Positions 40,814 through 48,685 of a DNA stretch of 51,062 bases are shown one piece after another (positions within the stretch are counted from its first letter, which is position 1; the number at the start of each line of letters is the position of its first letter). The notes under the pieces were generated by a model. That model was not told where the DNA came from and did not search any database. It worked only from the letters and a program-made list of their open reading frames with translations. This stretch comes from JAZDOT01 sp043798355 (GTDB taxonomy: Bacteria; Patescibacteriota; Gracilibacteria; Peribacterales; Peribacteraceae): contig JAZDOT010000001.1 in the NCBI GenBank assembly GCA_043798355.1, forward strand, positions 1 through 51,062, in the 5' to 3' direction. The position numbers and the translations under genes are program-made.

Positions 40814-40858
40814 AAGAAAAAGAGGGCAAAGAGGAAAATGAAGAAAAAGAGGTAGAAA
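40814..40858. repeat. AAAGAGGGCAAAGAGG purine tract
   Basis: Purine-rich units, the inverse of the CTCTTTGCC tracts at 5783 and 41249, follow the nrdR stop. Together with 41249-41320 they flank the four-helix-bundle gene as inverted copies. Confidence 0.7.
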
Positions 40859-40883
40859 CGAAGAGAATGTGTATCATGGAAGT

Positions 40884-41243
40884 ATGGAAAGAAAATTTAA
40901 GGGCGGTTTTCGCAATCTCATCGCATGGAAAGAGGCGAAATCCCTTGCGCTGGAGATCTATGGCATCACAAAGAAATTCCCAAAGGAAGAGCAGTTTGGG
41001 CTTGTCTCCCAGTTACGACGAGCTGCCGCTTCCATAATGGCAAATCTCGCAGAAGGGTCGGCCATGGGCACGAAGGTACATCGAGATACTTACTACATGC
41101 GAGCAAGAGGCTCTGCTGTGGAAGTAGACAGTTTTCTGGAACTTAGTTTTGATTTAACATATCTCACGCGGGAGGCATTTGAAGACTGCTCTGGGCATGT
41201 GGCACGCGCGATCTACCTGATCACCCACCTCATGCGAAGCTGA
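40884..41243 (+). CDS. Four-helix-bundle protein, S23/IVP family
   Basis: The 119-aa protein matches the 23S rRNA intervening-sequence protein family: FRNLIAWKEAKSLALEIYGITKKFPKEE, QFGLVSQLRRAAASIMANLAEGS and AVEVDSFLELSFDLTYL. Members form pentameric helical bundles; their role is unknown, although some lie inside 23S rRNA genes. Here the gene is free-standing and flanked by inverted copies of a purine/pyrimidine repeat, which fits a mobile or horizontally spread cassette. ATG at 40884 is preferred over GTG at 40869 because the conserved part begins right after it. Confidence 0.85.
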   Translation: MERKFKGGFRNLIAWKEAKSLALEIYGITKKFPKEEQFGLVSQLRRAAASIMANLAEGSAMGTKVHRDTYYMRARGSAVEVDSFLELSFDLTYLTREAFEDCSGHVARAIYLITHLMRS

Positions 41244-41248
41244 CCTCT

Positions 41249-41320
41249 TTTCCCTCCTTTCCTTCTTTTTCCTCTTTGCCATTCAAAGCACCTTCTTGCC
41301 CTATTTCCCTTTTGCCCTTT
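41249..41320. repeat. CTCTTTGCC-type pyrimidine tract before aspS
   Basis: Units such as TTTTCCTCTTTGCC and CCCTTTTGCCC fill the gap between the four-helix protein gene and aspS. No promoter or ribosome binding site can be recognised. Confidence 0.75.
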
Positions 41321-41324
41321 CCCC

Positions 41325-43157
41325 ATGCTCCGCTCCCACACCTGCGGCCAACTCACCAAAAAAGACGCCTCCTCGTCCGTCACCCTCTGCGGCTGGGTCC
41401 ACCGCCGACGTGACCACGGAGGATTGATCTTCGTCGATTTGCGGGACCACTACGGTTTCACGCAGGTGGTATTTGATCCGAAGAATGCAGAATCTTTCAC
41501 GCAAGCGGAAAAAATCCGTCCTGAATGGGTCCTCAGGGTGACCGGAAAAGTACGCAAGCGCGTGGCGGGCGCCGAACGTACGGAGAATCCGACCGGAGAG
41601 ATAGAGGTGTCCGTGGAAACGATCGAAATATTGAGCGAGAGCAAAACACCCCCCTTTGAAATCGATCAGCCTCAGCCGCAGCCCTTCGTGGCTGCGGGTG
41701 TGGGCGCGGGTGTGGGCGCGGGTGTGGGTGTGGGCGCGGGCACGGTGAACGAAGATCTGCGCCTCCAGTACCGTTTCCTCGATCTCCGTCGTCCCACCCT
41801 CCAGGACATGATGATGAAGCGCGACCGGTTCATCACGCACATCCGCGAGTACATGCATGGCCTCCACTTCACCGAAGTCCAGACACCCATCCTCGCCAAC
41901 TCCTCGCCGGAAGGCGCGCGCGATTATCTCGTCCCCAGTCGCATCCACAAAGGCATGTTCTACGCTCTCCCGCAGGCCCCCCAGCAGTTCAAGCAGCTCC
42001 TCATGGTGGCGGGACTCGACCGCTACTTCCAGATCGCGCCCTGTTTCCGCGATGAAGATCCGCGCGCCGACCGCCACCCGGGAGAGTTCTACCAATTGGA
42101 TCTGGAAATGAGCTTCGTCGAACAGGAAGATATTTTTGCGACGGTCGAGCCGCTCATGGTCGATCTGACGAAGACCTTCAGTGACAAAACTGTTCTTGCC
42201 TCGCCCTTCCCGCGCCTCACGTGGAAAGAGGCCATGGAGCGCTTCGGATGTGACAAGCCGGATCTCCGCTATGCTCTGGAGCTCAAGGATATTTCCGGCC
42301 TCGTGAAGAACTGTGGGTTTTCGATCTTCGCGGATGCACTGAAGAAGAAAGGGGGGTCGGTACAGGCGCTATGCGTTTCGAATGGCGCTGCCTTCTCCCG
42401 CAAGGATATCGATGGCTTCACGGAGACGGCCAAGATCTACGGCGCGAAGGGGCTCGCTTACATTCTTTCGAAAGACAAGGAGCTGCAATCCCCCGTCGTG
42501 AAGTTCCTCGGGGAGGATCTCGCGAAGAAGATCATGGAAACCGTCGGCGCGAAGAACGGCGATGCCGTCTTCTTCGCGGCGGATGCGTGGCTCACGGCGT
42601 GCAAAGTGCTCGGCCAGGTGCGCATCGAGGCCGCGAAGAAGCTGAATCTCATTGATAAGAAGAAGGCCGCATGGGTCTGGATCAAGGACTTCCCCATGTA
42701 TGAGTGGAATGAAGAGGAGAAGAAAATCGACTTTTCCCACAACCCGTTCTCCATGCCGCAGGGTGGCATGGAAGCGCTGCAGACGAAAGACCCGCGAGAG
42801 ATCCTCGCTTTCCAGTACGACCTCGTCTGCAACGGATTCGAGATCAGTTCCGGCGCCATAAGGAACCACCGGCCGGACATCATGTACAAGGCGTTTGAAA
42901 TCGCAGGCTACACGCACGAAGAGGTGGACAAAAAATTCGGCGGGATGATCCGTGCCTTCCAGTTCGGCGCTCCGCCGCACGGCGGCATCGCCCCGGGGAT
43001 CGACCGCCTGATGATGGTGCTCTGGGAATGCCCAAGTATCCGCGATATCTACGCATTCCCAAAGAATGGCCGTGCGCAGGACGCCATGATGGGTGCGCCT
43101 TCCGTCGTTACCGATAAGCAGCTGAAGGAATTGGGGATCAAGATTGTGGAAGAGTGA
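41325..43157 (+). CDS. aspS: Aspartyl-tRNA synthetase with a Gly-Val repeat insertion
   Basis: This class II synthetase charges tRNA-Asp. The N-terminal OB fold (VTLCGWVHRRRDHGGLIFVDLRD), motif 2 region (APCFRDEDPRADRHPGEFYQLD), the bacterial GAD insertion (GGSVQALCVSNGAAFSRKD) and motif 3 (GIAPGIDRLMMVL) are intact. Between the OB fold and the catalytic domain, residues about 118-138 read PQPFVAAGVGAGVGAG..., a segment normally absent. It is coded by a 20-bp palindrome (41678-41697) plus GTGTGGGCGCGG units. At 610 aa the protein is slightly longer than usual. It may charge tRNA-Asn too, which cannot be judged here. Confidence 0.96.
   Translation: MLRSHTCGQLTKKDASSSVTLCGWVHRRRDHGGLIFVDLRDHYGFTQVVFDPKNAESFTQAEKIRPEWVLRVTGKVRKRVAGAERTENPTGEIEVSVETIEILSESKTPPFEIDQPQPQPFVAAGVGAGVGAGVGVGAGTVNEDLRLQYRFLDLRRPTLQDMMMKRDRFITHIREYMHGLHFTEVQTPILANSSPEGARDYLVPSRIHKGMFYALPQAPQQFKQLLMVAGLDRYFQIAPCFRDEDPRADRHPGEFYQLDLEMSFVEQEDIFATVEPLMVDLTKTFSDKTVLASPFPRLTWKEAMERFGCDKPDLRYALELKDISGLVKNCGFSIFADALKKKGGSVQALCVSNGAAFSRKDIDGFTETAKIYGAKGLAYILSKDKELQSPVVKFLGEDLAKKIMETVGAKNGDAVFFAADAWLTACKVLGQVRIEAAKKLNLIDKKKAAWVWIKDFPMYEWNEEEKKIDFSHNPFSMPQGGMEALQTKDPREILAFQYDLVCNGFEISSGAIRNHRPDIMYKAFEIAGYTHEEVDKKFGGMIRAFQFGAPPHGGIAPGIDRLMMVLWECPSIRDIYAFPKNGRAQDAMMGAPSVVTDKQLKELGIKIVEE
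41678..41744 (+). repeat. Palindrome plus (GTGTGGGCGCGG)n repeat inside aspS
   Basis: GCAGCCCTTCGTGGCTGCGG (41678-41697) forms a 6-bp stem GCAGCC/GGCTGC and is followed by GTGTGGGCGCGG units. The same 20-mer, base for base, occurs at 50954-50973 between repeats of another unit. Confidence 0.92.
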
Positions 43158-43170
43158 GAGAAGCGGAGCT

Positions 43171-43240
43171 CCCCTCTCCGGGCGGGCACGCCACGTCGGT
43201 CGCGACCGACGTGGCAGGCGGGTGGGGTCGGAGAGGGGTC
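43171..43240. repeat. Nested palindrome after aspS
   Basis: A perfect 26-bp palindrome (43190-43215, arms GCCACGTCGGTCG) is nested in outer arms CCCCTCTCC (43171-43179) and GGAGAGGGG (43230-43238). It can form a very stable hairpin and may end the aspS transcript. Outer arms match those in tsaB and at the right window edge. Confidence 0.85.
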
Positions 43241-43287
43241 GGGGGTGAGGTTATTGAAATAGGAAACGAGCAGAAAACTCCATTTTA

Positions 43288-43296
43288 TGCTAAAAT
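43288..43296 (+). promoter_or_regulatory. Extended -10 promoter, leaderless start
   Basis: TGC-TAAAAT is an extended -10 element whose last base is 6 nt before the ATG at 43303. The transcript should begin at or next to the start codon, i.e. be leaderless. No clear -35 box. Confidence 0.6.
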
Positions 43297-43302
43297 ACTC
43301 AG

Positions 43303-44376
43303 ATGGATCCTGTTCCTCCTCCGGGAAACCAACCACCATCGCCCGCGGGAACCCCGCTGCCATTCCCTGCAGGTGGCACGGGTAGTGGAGCCGATCCCAC
43401 CGGTTTCCTCGCATTCCAGTTCAAGCAGGCACAGGAGCATGCCAAGGAGCTGCGCGAAAAACAGGAGCAGACCCGCGAACACCATGCGGAAGAAAAAACG
43501 CTGAGTGGGAAGTTGGACGAGGAGCATGTGAAACAGGAACAGGCGGAGACGGAGGCACGGAAGAAAGAGGGGGAGCGCTTTCGCGTGCAGAAACGTCAGC
43601 GCGAGAAGGACGTGGAAGAGATGAAGAAGAAACGGGCAGAAGAAGAAGCCCGCCTCGAAGCAGTGCGGGAGAAGCGGCGGCGCGAACGGACCATGCGGGA
43701 AGGGTATATGCAGGATCTCGCCCTCCAGAACAAAACGATGATGCTGCAGGAAAAGAGAAAAACCGAATCCGAGAAAATGGGAGAGAAGATGAAGAATGAG
43801 ACCTCATCGACTGCGCTGCGGCTGAAACTGGAGGCGGAGCAGGAGTGCGCCCGGCAGAAGCGCGCTCTGGAAGCGGAGGCACGGAGGATTCGCGGGAATG
43901 CCGACCTCGAAGAGCAGCGGCAGAAAAACGCGATCGAAGAACGCCTGCGGAATGAGAAGGCCAGGTTGGATGCGGCGGAACGTAAGCGGAAGAGCGACCT
44001 CATGTTCGAGATGCAACGAAAACGAGACGCGCTGCAGAGCGTCGAAAATCCTTCTGACCGCTCACAGAAGCGCTCCGAGATCGAACAGGAGGAGAGGCGG
44101 GCACTGCAGGCGCTGCAAACCGAACTGCAGCAGAAGTACTCGAATGCGCAGGCCAGTAGTTCCAAAGAACGCTTCGCCGCCGAGGCGCTTGCGCGGAAAA
44201 CCAGCGAGGAGGCCTCCGCCACAGCGAGGGAAGCGGCGCAGAGGTGTGATGCCGCCTACAGAGAAAAATGCCATGAAATCGATCGTCATGCGGCGAAGCG
44301 CATGGAGCAGATCCGTCTCCTCCAGCAGAAGATCCTCAAGGGGGAGAAAACAGAGGACGCGGAACTACGGTGGTGA
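43303..44376 (+). CDS. Coiled-coil protein of unknown function (357 aa)
   Basis: A Pro/Gly-rich N-terminus of about 35 residues is followed by an almost uninterrupted charged helix from residue 38 to the end, rich in Arg, Glu, Lys and Gln with heptad-like spacing (for example RERTMREGYMQDLALQ). There is no signal or membrane segment. Long coiled coils like this act as rods or scaffolds inside the cell. Related low-complexity helical proteins are coded at 48686-50491. Its leaderless promoter shows it is a separate transcript. Confidence 0.8.
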   Translation: MDPVPPPGNQPPSPAGTPLPFPAGGTGSGADPTGFLAFQFKQAQEHAKELREKQEQTREHHAEEKTLSGKLDEEHVKQEQAETEARKKEGERFRVQKRQREKDVEEMKKKRAEEEARLEAVREKRRRERTMREGYMQDLALQNKTMMLQEKRKTESEKMGEKMKNETSSTALRLKLEAEQECARQKRALEAEARRIRGNADLEEQRQKNAIEERLRNEKARLDAAERKRKSDLMFEMQRKRDALQSVENPSDRSQKRSEIEQEERRALQALQTELQQKYSNAQASSSKERFAAEALARKTSEEASATAREAAQRCDAAYREKCHEIDRHAAKRMEQIRLLQQKILKGEKTEDAELRW

Positions 44377-44437
44377 AGAACTAGCATCGAAAATTTGGTA
44401 ATGGAGGCATAGAATGAAGCTGTTCTTTGGATACATC

Positions 44438-44524
44438 GCCGAGGTGGCGGAATTGGCAGACGCGCCAGCCTTAGGAGCTGGTGGGAGCAATCCCCTAGAG
44501 GTTCGAACCCTCTCCTCGGCACCA
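44438..44524 (+). tRNA. tRNA-Leu, anticodon TAG
   Basis: The acceptor arms GCCGAGG and CCTCGGC pair over 7 bp. The anticodon stem-loop CCAGC-CTTAGGA-GCTGG places TAG as the anticodon. A long variable arm (class II) and the T arm with GGTTCGAACC follow. Discriminator A and CCA are encoded (44521-44524). Length 87 nt. It reads CUA codons (and by wobble other CUN). Confidence 0.97.
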
Positions 44525-44585
44525 TTCGACTCGTCACGGCATTTTTTGGGCGCAACTCATTATATCCACAAGACCACTGCCCCTT

Positions 44586-44981
44586 TCATGCTTCTCCTTC
44601 AGCGATTGCAGCCGCCACCTCTTGCTGTTTATCAGAGTCTACAAGACCTAAAGGCTCATGGAGGCCCTTCATAGCTTTGGCAAGATCAGCGTTAGATAAT
44701 TCCATTGGACCTGCCAACCTTCGCCGAAGCTGGAAAATCATTACTGCGGGCAGTGAAATCGGATCAAGTTCTACCAGTTTGCTCACATCAACCCTGGTGG
44801 TATCCACCACCGTGCAAACAATAAACCCATCGTATTGATCGGGCAGATCACCGAATACTTCAGTTACATTCGGATCATCTGGGCCGACGTTTTCGCCAAA
44901 ATATATTGCAACCGGCTCTGGTCTCTGGATTCTTGCATCAAATGTTTTCTGATCCCATTGTTGGACCTCAGTGTTAGACAT
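44586..44981 (-). CDS. Thioredoxin-fold-like protein without CxxC (131 aa)
   Basis: The strand/helix pattern (FDARIQRPEPVAIYFGENV, FIVCTVVDTTRVDVSKLVEL, ISLPAVMIFQLRRRLAG with a possible cis-Pro) resembles the thioredoxin fold. However, the active-site CxxC is missing, so a redox role is unlikely; such domains often act as binding modules. The protein is acidic and soluble. The ATG at 44981 is fixed by the promoter 6 nt upstream, whereas the open frame extends to 45161 without meaning. Family assignment is tentative. Confidence 0.6.
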   Translation of the reverse strand: MSNTEVQQWDQKTFDARIQRPEPVAIYFGENVGPDDPNVTEVFGDLPDQYDGFIVCTVVDTTRVDVSKLVELDPISLPAVMIFQLRRRLAGPMELSNADLAKAMKGLHEPLGLVDSDKQQEVAAAIAEGEA

Positions 44982-44987
44982 AAGCGC

Positions 44988-45016
44988 AAGATAGCACACA
45001 CATGTACTGTTGTCAA
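44988..45016 (-). promoter_or_regulatory. Consensus promoter with leaderless start for the thioredoxin-like gene
   Basis: On the minus strand, TTGACA (45011-45016) and TATCTT (44988-44993) are 17 nt apart. The -10 box ends 6 nt before the ATG at 44981, so the mRNA should start at the start codon. Confidence 0.82.
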
Positions 45017-45104
45017 ATGCAACGTAAGACAAAAAGAACCCAGCCCAGATATATGTTGGGGAATGAAGGGTTACTAAAACTCGTTTCGAAATCAATGAAT
45101 AAGC

Positions 45105-45121
45105 CCCCGGCTCTGCCGGGG
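45105..45121 (-). terminator. GC-rich hairpin downstream of the tandem glycosyltransferase
   Basis: CCCCGGC-TCT-GCCGGGG is a perfect 7-bp stem with a 3-nt loop, between the stop of the glycosyltransferase (45307) and the next minus-strand promoter. A T-run lies on the plus side (45133-45140), so direction is uncertain. Confidence 0.45.
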
Positions 45122-45167
45122 AAATCCGGCTGGTTTTTTTCACCGTCTTTCTTTCCTCCACCCCTCA

Positions 45168-45262
45168 CCCCTCCTCCCGTGGAGGAGGGGGATGTATGTT
45201 TGTGTGTTCTCCCCTTCCTCCCCGCCTGCCCTCCGTAGCCTTGGCGAAGGAGGGGGAGGAAG
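45168..45262. repeat. Two hairpin repeats downstream of the glycosyltransferase gene
   Basis: CCCCTCCTCC-CGT-GGAGGAGGGG (45168-45190) is followed by a larger hairpin with arms CCTTCCTCCCC and GGGGAGGAAGG (45212-45262), nesting CCTCC-GTAGCCTTGGCGAA-GGAGG. The inner GTAGCCTTGGCGAAGGAGG core is, as I recall, a dispersed repeat in other Patescibacteria. Confidence 0.75.
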
Positions 45263-45306
45263 GGGCCGGGGGATGGAGGAATGAGGGGCGACACAAAGTT
45301 CTCTGC

Positions 45307-47418
45307 TCACAAACTCTCCACCCTCCGCCGCTCCGCCGCCTTTTGAATCGCCTCCCAGTCGTTCTCCACGTACATACTCTTGTACAGTGCCGGATCATGC
45401 TCGCGCATTGCGTGCGTAGATTGCTGGAGGAAGTGGTACACCTTCGCGTGTGGCGTGTAGATGATCCGCTTCTTTCCGAAATTGCGCACCACGTCGCAGT
45501 AGAGGCGGTCCGAGCGGTAGTGCGGCCCGTGCTCCGTGTCGAGGTGTCCGCACGCATTCAGCGTTTCGCGAAGGATGTACACACAGAAGAACGGCACGAA
45601 TGAGAGTTCGACGTATCCCTTCTCTGGACAGAAGAACGGATCGAGGACGTTTTGATGGTGCGCCGACAGATTCACATCCGTTTCGAATGTTGCATCGGCA
45701 AACGGCACGTGCATAGCGATGGTGGGCGTTCCTGCAGGCAGCACCTGCCGCGGCGCGACGATGCCGGCATCCGGGACATCGTCGATCACGGCCTGCATGG
45801 CCTGCAGCCACCCCGGTGTCACCAGCGCGTCGTCATTCATGATGATGATGTCGCTTTCCACCGCGGCCTGCGTAATGCCCTGGTTCACGGCGTGGGAAAA
45901 CCCGAGGTTGGCATCGTTAGAGATCACCGATAGATCCGCCGCCACGGACTCCGCACGCAAATAGCGGAGAACCTCCGCTCCGGAACCATTGTCCACGACA
46001 TGAATGTGATACCCCGCAGGAGTGAAGAGGCGGATCGAAGTGATGCAGGCCTGCAGGTAGGGAAGCGCCTCGTAATTGGGGATCACGATGGCAACCGGAC
46101 GGGGGGGGTGATGCGGGGGATCTGGAACCCCGAGACCGAAGAGATCTCTGCCTTTGCCTTCCGGCAATGCATCGAATGCATCTCCCAGTGGCTGCCGGGC
46201 CCGAAACTCCTCCCGTACGCGGCGGAGATTAGGACCTCTGTCCACGACCAGTGAGATGCAATCCGGACACATCTTATACAGATAGTGCGACAGCGGCGCC
46301 GGGACGGCGAGCGGGAACTCCCTGTCCGAAAGATGGAGAGCGAGTTCCCAATCGTGGAAACATTCCTGCGATTCATCGAAGCCGCCGCACCGCTCGAGCA
46401 GGCTCCGCTCGTGGATCATGGCGTTGTGATCGATGTAGTTGTTGTTCTGCAGGAGGGACCAGTTGAAGGGCGCGAACCGCAGGGCAAATAGATCTCTCCC
46501 CTGCCGGGTCCCGGGATCATATCCGCGCCACAGTGTTTGCGCCGAATACCCCCACCTGGCCCATCCGCTCTCGCGCAGTGCCTGCACCATGACGAGGAGG
46601 AAGTGCTCATCCCAGGTGTTGTCGCTGTCGAGATAGGCAACATAGAAACCGTGGGCGCGAGCCAGCGCGTGATTGAGAGCAGCCGATTTGCCGCGGTTCT
46701 CCGCCATTCGCAGGTACGTGATGCGCGGATCGCTGTACGTGCAGACAACATCCGCGGTCGCGTCGGTACTGCCGTCATCCGCAATGAAGAGTTCTAGGTT
46801 GCCATACGATTGCGCCAGTACCGAATCGATCGCTTTCGGCAACCACGTTGCACGGTTGTACGTCGGGATGATGACGGAGACCAGGCGGTCCTGCGGCTGG
46901 TCCTGGTAAGCATGCACCAGACGTCGCTTGTTCCACTCCATCACAGAGAGCACACAACGATCCTCCTCCGTGAAAGGGGCAAACCGATAGGGCTGTGTCA
47001 TGCTCGAACAGAGATAGCCCTGATAGTCATAAAAGGGAGAAGGCGAAACGTTTGTGTTGATTGCACGCAATGCGGTGGCCGGATCTTTATCGGCATGTTC
47101 TTCTGCAATCGGACGGGATGTCTGCTCGAGAGAGCGACTCCGGAAGAGCCGTCCGGGAAAAGAGAGCGCGACGCGGACGGCGCGGCGGACGGCGGCGAAG
47201 GGGACGAGCGTCTGGTAGAGAGCCTGAACCCGCAAAAGAAATTTCCAGCCGAAACTCGTGACGAGGCGGCGGTATTCCGCGAGAACATTCGCGTGTTCCG
47301 TCTGCCATCTTTGGAGCTCCTGCCGGAGCCTCTGCACTTCGGCATCGGACCGCTCCTCGGGCAAGAGCGCCTCCTCCGCGCCTGCGCTCTGCCGGTCCTC
47401 AGAAACCCCGTTTTCCAT
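45307..47418 (-). CDS. Bifunctional family 2 glycosyltransferase (two GT-A domains)
   Basis: This soluble 703-aa protein has an N-terminal coiled coil (about residues 20-60), then two GT2 domains. The first starts at LVSVIIPTYNRATWLPKAID and has the DxD-type motif YLDSDN. The second starts at PVAIVIPNYEALPYLQACI and has IIMNDDAL. Such proteins build polysaccharides with alternating sugars or glycosylate surface proteins. The ATG at 47418 is used; a TTG at 47454 in frame is less likely. The gene is divergent from the 277-aa gene. No other sugar genes adjoin, so the product is unknown. Confidence 0.87.
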   Translation of the reverse strand: MENGVSEDRQSAGAEEALLPEERSDAEVQRLRQELQRWQTEHANVLAEYRRLVTSFGWKFLLRVQALYQTLVPFAAVRRAVRVALSFPGRLFRSRSLEQTSRPIAEEHADKDPATALRAINTNVSPSPFYDYQGYLCSSMTQPYRFAPFTEEDRCVLSVMEWNKRRLVHAYQDQPQDRLVSVIIPTYNRATWLPKAIDSVLAQSYGNLELFIADDGSTDATADVVCTYSDPRITYLRMAENRGKSAALNHALARAHGFYVAYLDSDNTWDEHFLLVMVQALRESGWARWGYSAQTLWRGYDPGTRQGRDLFALRFAPFNWSLLQNNNYIDHNAMIHERSLLERCGGFDESQECFHDWELALHLSDREFPLAVPAPLSHYLYKMCPDCISLVVDRGPNLRRVREEFRARQPLGDAFDALPEGKGRDLFGLGVPDPPHHPPRPVAIVIPNYEALPYLQACITSIRLFTPAGYHIHVVDNGSGAEVLRYLRAESVAADLSVISNDANLGFSHAVNQGITQAAVESDIIIMNDDALVTPGWLQAMQAVIDDVPDAGIVAPRQVLPAGTPTIAMHVPFADATFETDVNLSAHHQNVLDPFFCPEKGYVELSFVPFFCVYILRETLNACGHLDTEHGPHYRSDRLYCDVVRNFGKKRIIYTPHAKVYHFLQQSTHAMREHDPALYKSMYVENDWEAIQKAAERRRVESL

Positions 47419-47510
47419 GTCCCCAATGGAAGAGGAAAAACGGGAAGCACACAAGAAAAAAGAGGACGCGAGGTGCCGATCGCATCGATACCGAAACCGC
47501 CGGAAGGGAA

Positions 47511-47538
47511 TTGACGCACAAGAAATAAAGGCTATAAT
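47511..47538 (+). promoter_or_regulatory. Sigma-70 promoter of the 277-aa gene
   Basis: TTGACG (47511-47516) and TATAAT (47533-47538) are 16 nt apart. The predicted start near 47545 leaves an unusually long leader of about 160 nt. Confidence 0.8.
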
Positions 47539-47591
47539 ATTCTACCTCTCCCCGCCCTTTGATACCACCGCTTTCACCCCCACCCACCCTC

Positions 47592-47616
47592 ATTTCCGGA
47601 ACGTATTCCCGGAAAT
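47592..47616 (+). promoter_or_regulatory. Leader hairpin of the 277-aa gene
   Basis: ATTTCCGG and CCGGAAAT form a perfect 8-bp stem around 9 nt in the 160-nt leader. It could regulate or protect the mRNA. No known riboswitch fold is recognised. Confidence 0.5.
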
Positions 47617-47704
47617 CTTCATCGCAGTTTACAGGGGAGTACAAACTGGGAATGAGGATACTGTGGGGGAGAACAACCTTAAGAAAAAAATAGGCGAGGA
47701 AACC

Positions 47705-48538
47705 ATGTCACAAGCACAACGTCAAACCCGCAGACAGCTACAGATGGTTGCCGACCTAACGAAAGAGCGGCGGCTAGAAGAGTCGGAGGAGGCGTTTGGC
47801 CCACACCGGGGCCACCCATCGCTCGACCCGCCAGAAGACGATTCGGCAGGAGAAACGGGTAATGAATTCGAGCTCCTGCTGGACGCAGAAGATGTCCCGC
47901 AGTACACGGTCCGCTTCGAACAGTCAGACGCCGACCTGTTCGTCATTATTGATGTCGATGCGCCTGCGCCGCAAAAGATGGTCTTGGTCGATGCGGCAGC
48001 GGATATCGGCCACGCAATCACGCAAGACGCGACCGAAACGCAGATCACACTGCATGAGCCGGTCGTGTTCGACGGTCTGCTTCCATCCGACAACGACGAG
48101 CAGGACCGCTTCGTCGTCAGCTTGGAAAGGGTGGAAGGAGTGGTGGTCATGACCATGATCGCTCCCCCCGGAGCGGATGCGCACCTACCGATCACCGTCC
48201 AGCCCGGCGCGCTCCTCTTCGCAACCACGGCGAAAGCCATCGCGCAGGCATGGGTCGATGAAGAGATGGTCGACGCCTGGCTCAGGAAGCACGACCAGTA
48301 TGCGGAAGGATTCGCCATGGCCTACGCGACGCAGCACCTCGGCTACACCAATGTCCCGGAGGACTCGGCCGTCGTGAAAAAAAAGCACCTCCGGCTACTG
48401 GAGAAGGCCGGGGCGCATTACGATCTGCTCAAGAAACAGCACGACGGGCGCAAGAAGAAACGGCCACTGAAGTCCACCGCAGCGAAACCGAAGGACGGCG
48501 CCGAAGGGGGCAAGCCCGCGACGGCAGACGGTGTATAA
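47705..48538 (+). CDS. Acidic soluble protein of unknown function (277 aa)
   Basis: I do not recognise this protein. After a basic N-terminal helix (QRQTRRQLQMVADLTKERR) comes a beta-rich central part (FELLLDAEDVPQYTVRFEQ, DLFVIIDVDAPAPQKMVLVD) and a helical C-terminal third with a Lys-rich tail. There is no signal or membrane segment. ATG 47705 is supported by a strong ribosome binding site (GGCGAGGA, about 5 nt upstream), one of few in the window. The gene has its own promoter and a long leader, and it ends at two strong hairpins. Confidence 0.78.
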   Translation: MSQAQRQTRRQLQMVADLTKERRLEESEEAFGPHRGHPSLDPPEDDSAGETGNEFELLLDAEDVPQYTVRFEQSDADLFVIIDVDAPAPQKMVLVDAAADIGHAITQDATETQITLHEPVVFDGLLPSDNDEQDRFVVSLERVEGVVVMTMIAPPGADAHLPITVQPGALLFATTAKAIAQAWVDEEMVDAWLRKHDQYAEGFAMAYATQHLGYTNVPEDSAVVKKKHLRLLEKAGAHYDLLKKQHDGRKKKRPLKSTAAKPKDGAEGGKPATADGV

Positions 48539-48561
48539 CACCGTAGTGAAGGAAAATGCGC

Positions 48562-48586
48562 TGTGTCGGCACACTCTGCCGACACA
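48562..48586. terminator. Perfect hairpin after the 277-aa gene
   Basis: TGTGTCGGCA and TGCCGACACA form a perfect 10-bp stem with a 5-nt loop, between convergent genes. There is no T-run directly after it. Confidence 0.65.
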
Positions 48587-48614
48587 GTGCGCAGCGGAGG
48601 CCAAGAAGCCTCCC

Positions 48615-48642
48615 AAGGTTGTGCTCCCCTACAACCTTTTTT
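48615..48642 (+). terminator. Intrinsic terminator between convergent genes
   Basis: AAGGTTGT and ACAACCTT form an 8-bp stem with a loop of about 8 nt. The second arm runs into TTTTTT. It serves the plus-strand 277-aa gene; the A-run on the other side lets it work in the minus direction too. Confidence 0.85.
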
Positions 48643-48685
48643 ATGGCATCTTTCGTGTTCGTCGTCTTTCACTCGATACCTTTCC

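Noticed and set aside
45105..45262. Insertion sequence or transposon end
   Set aside because: Hairpins are present but there is no transposase gene and no target-site duplication can be seen.
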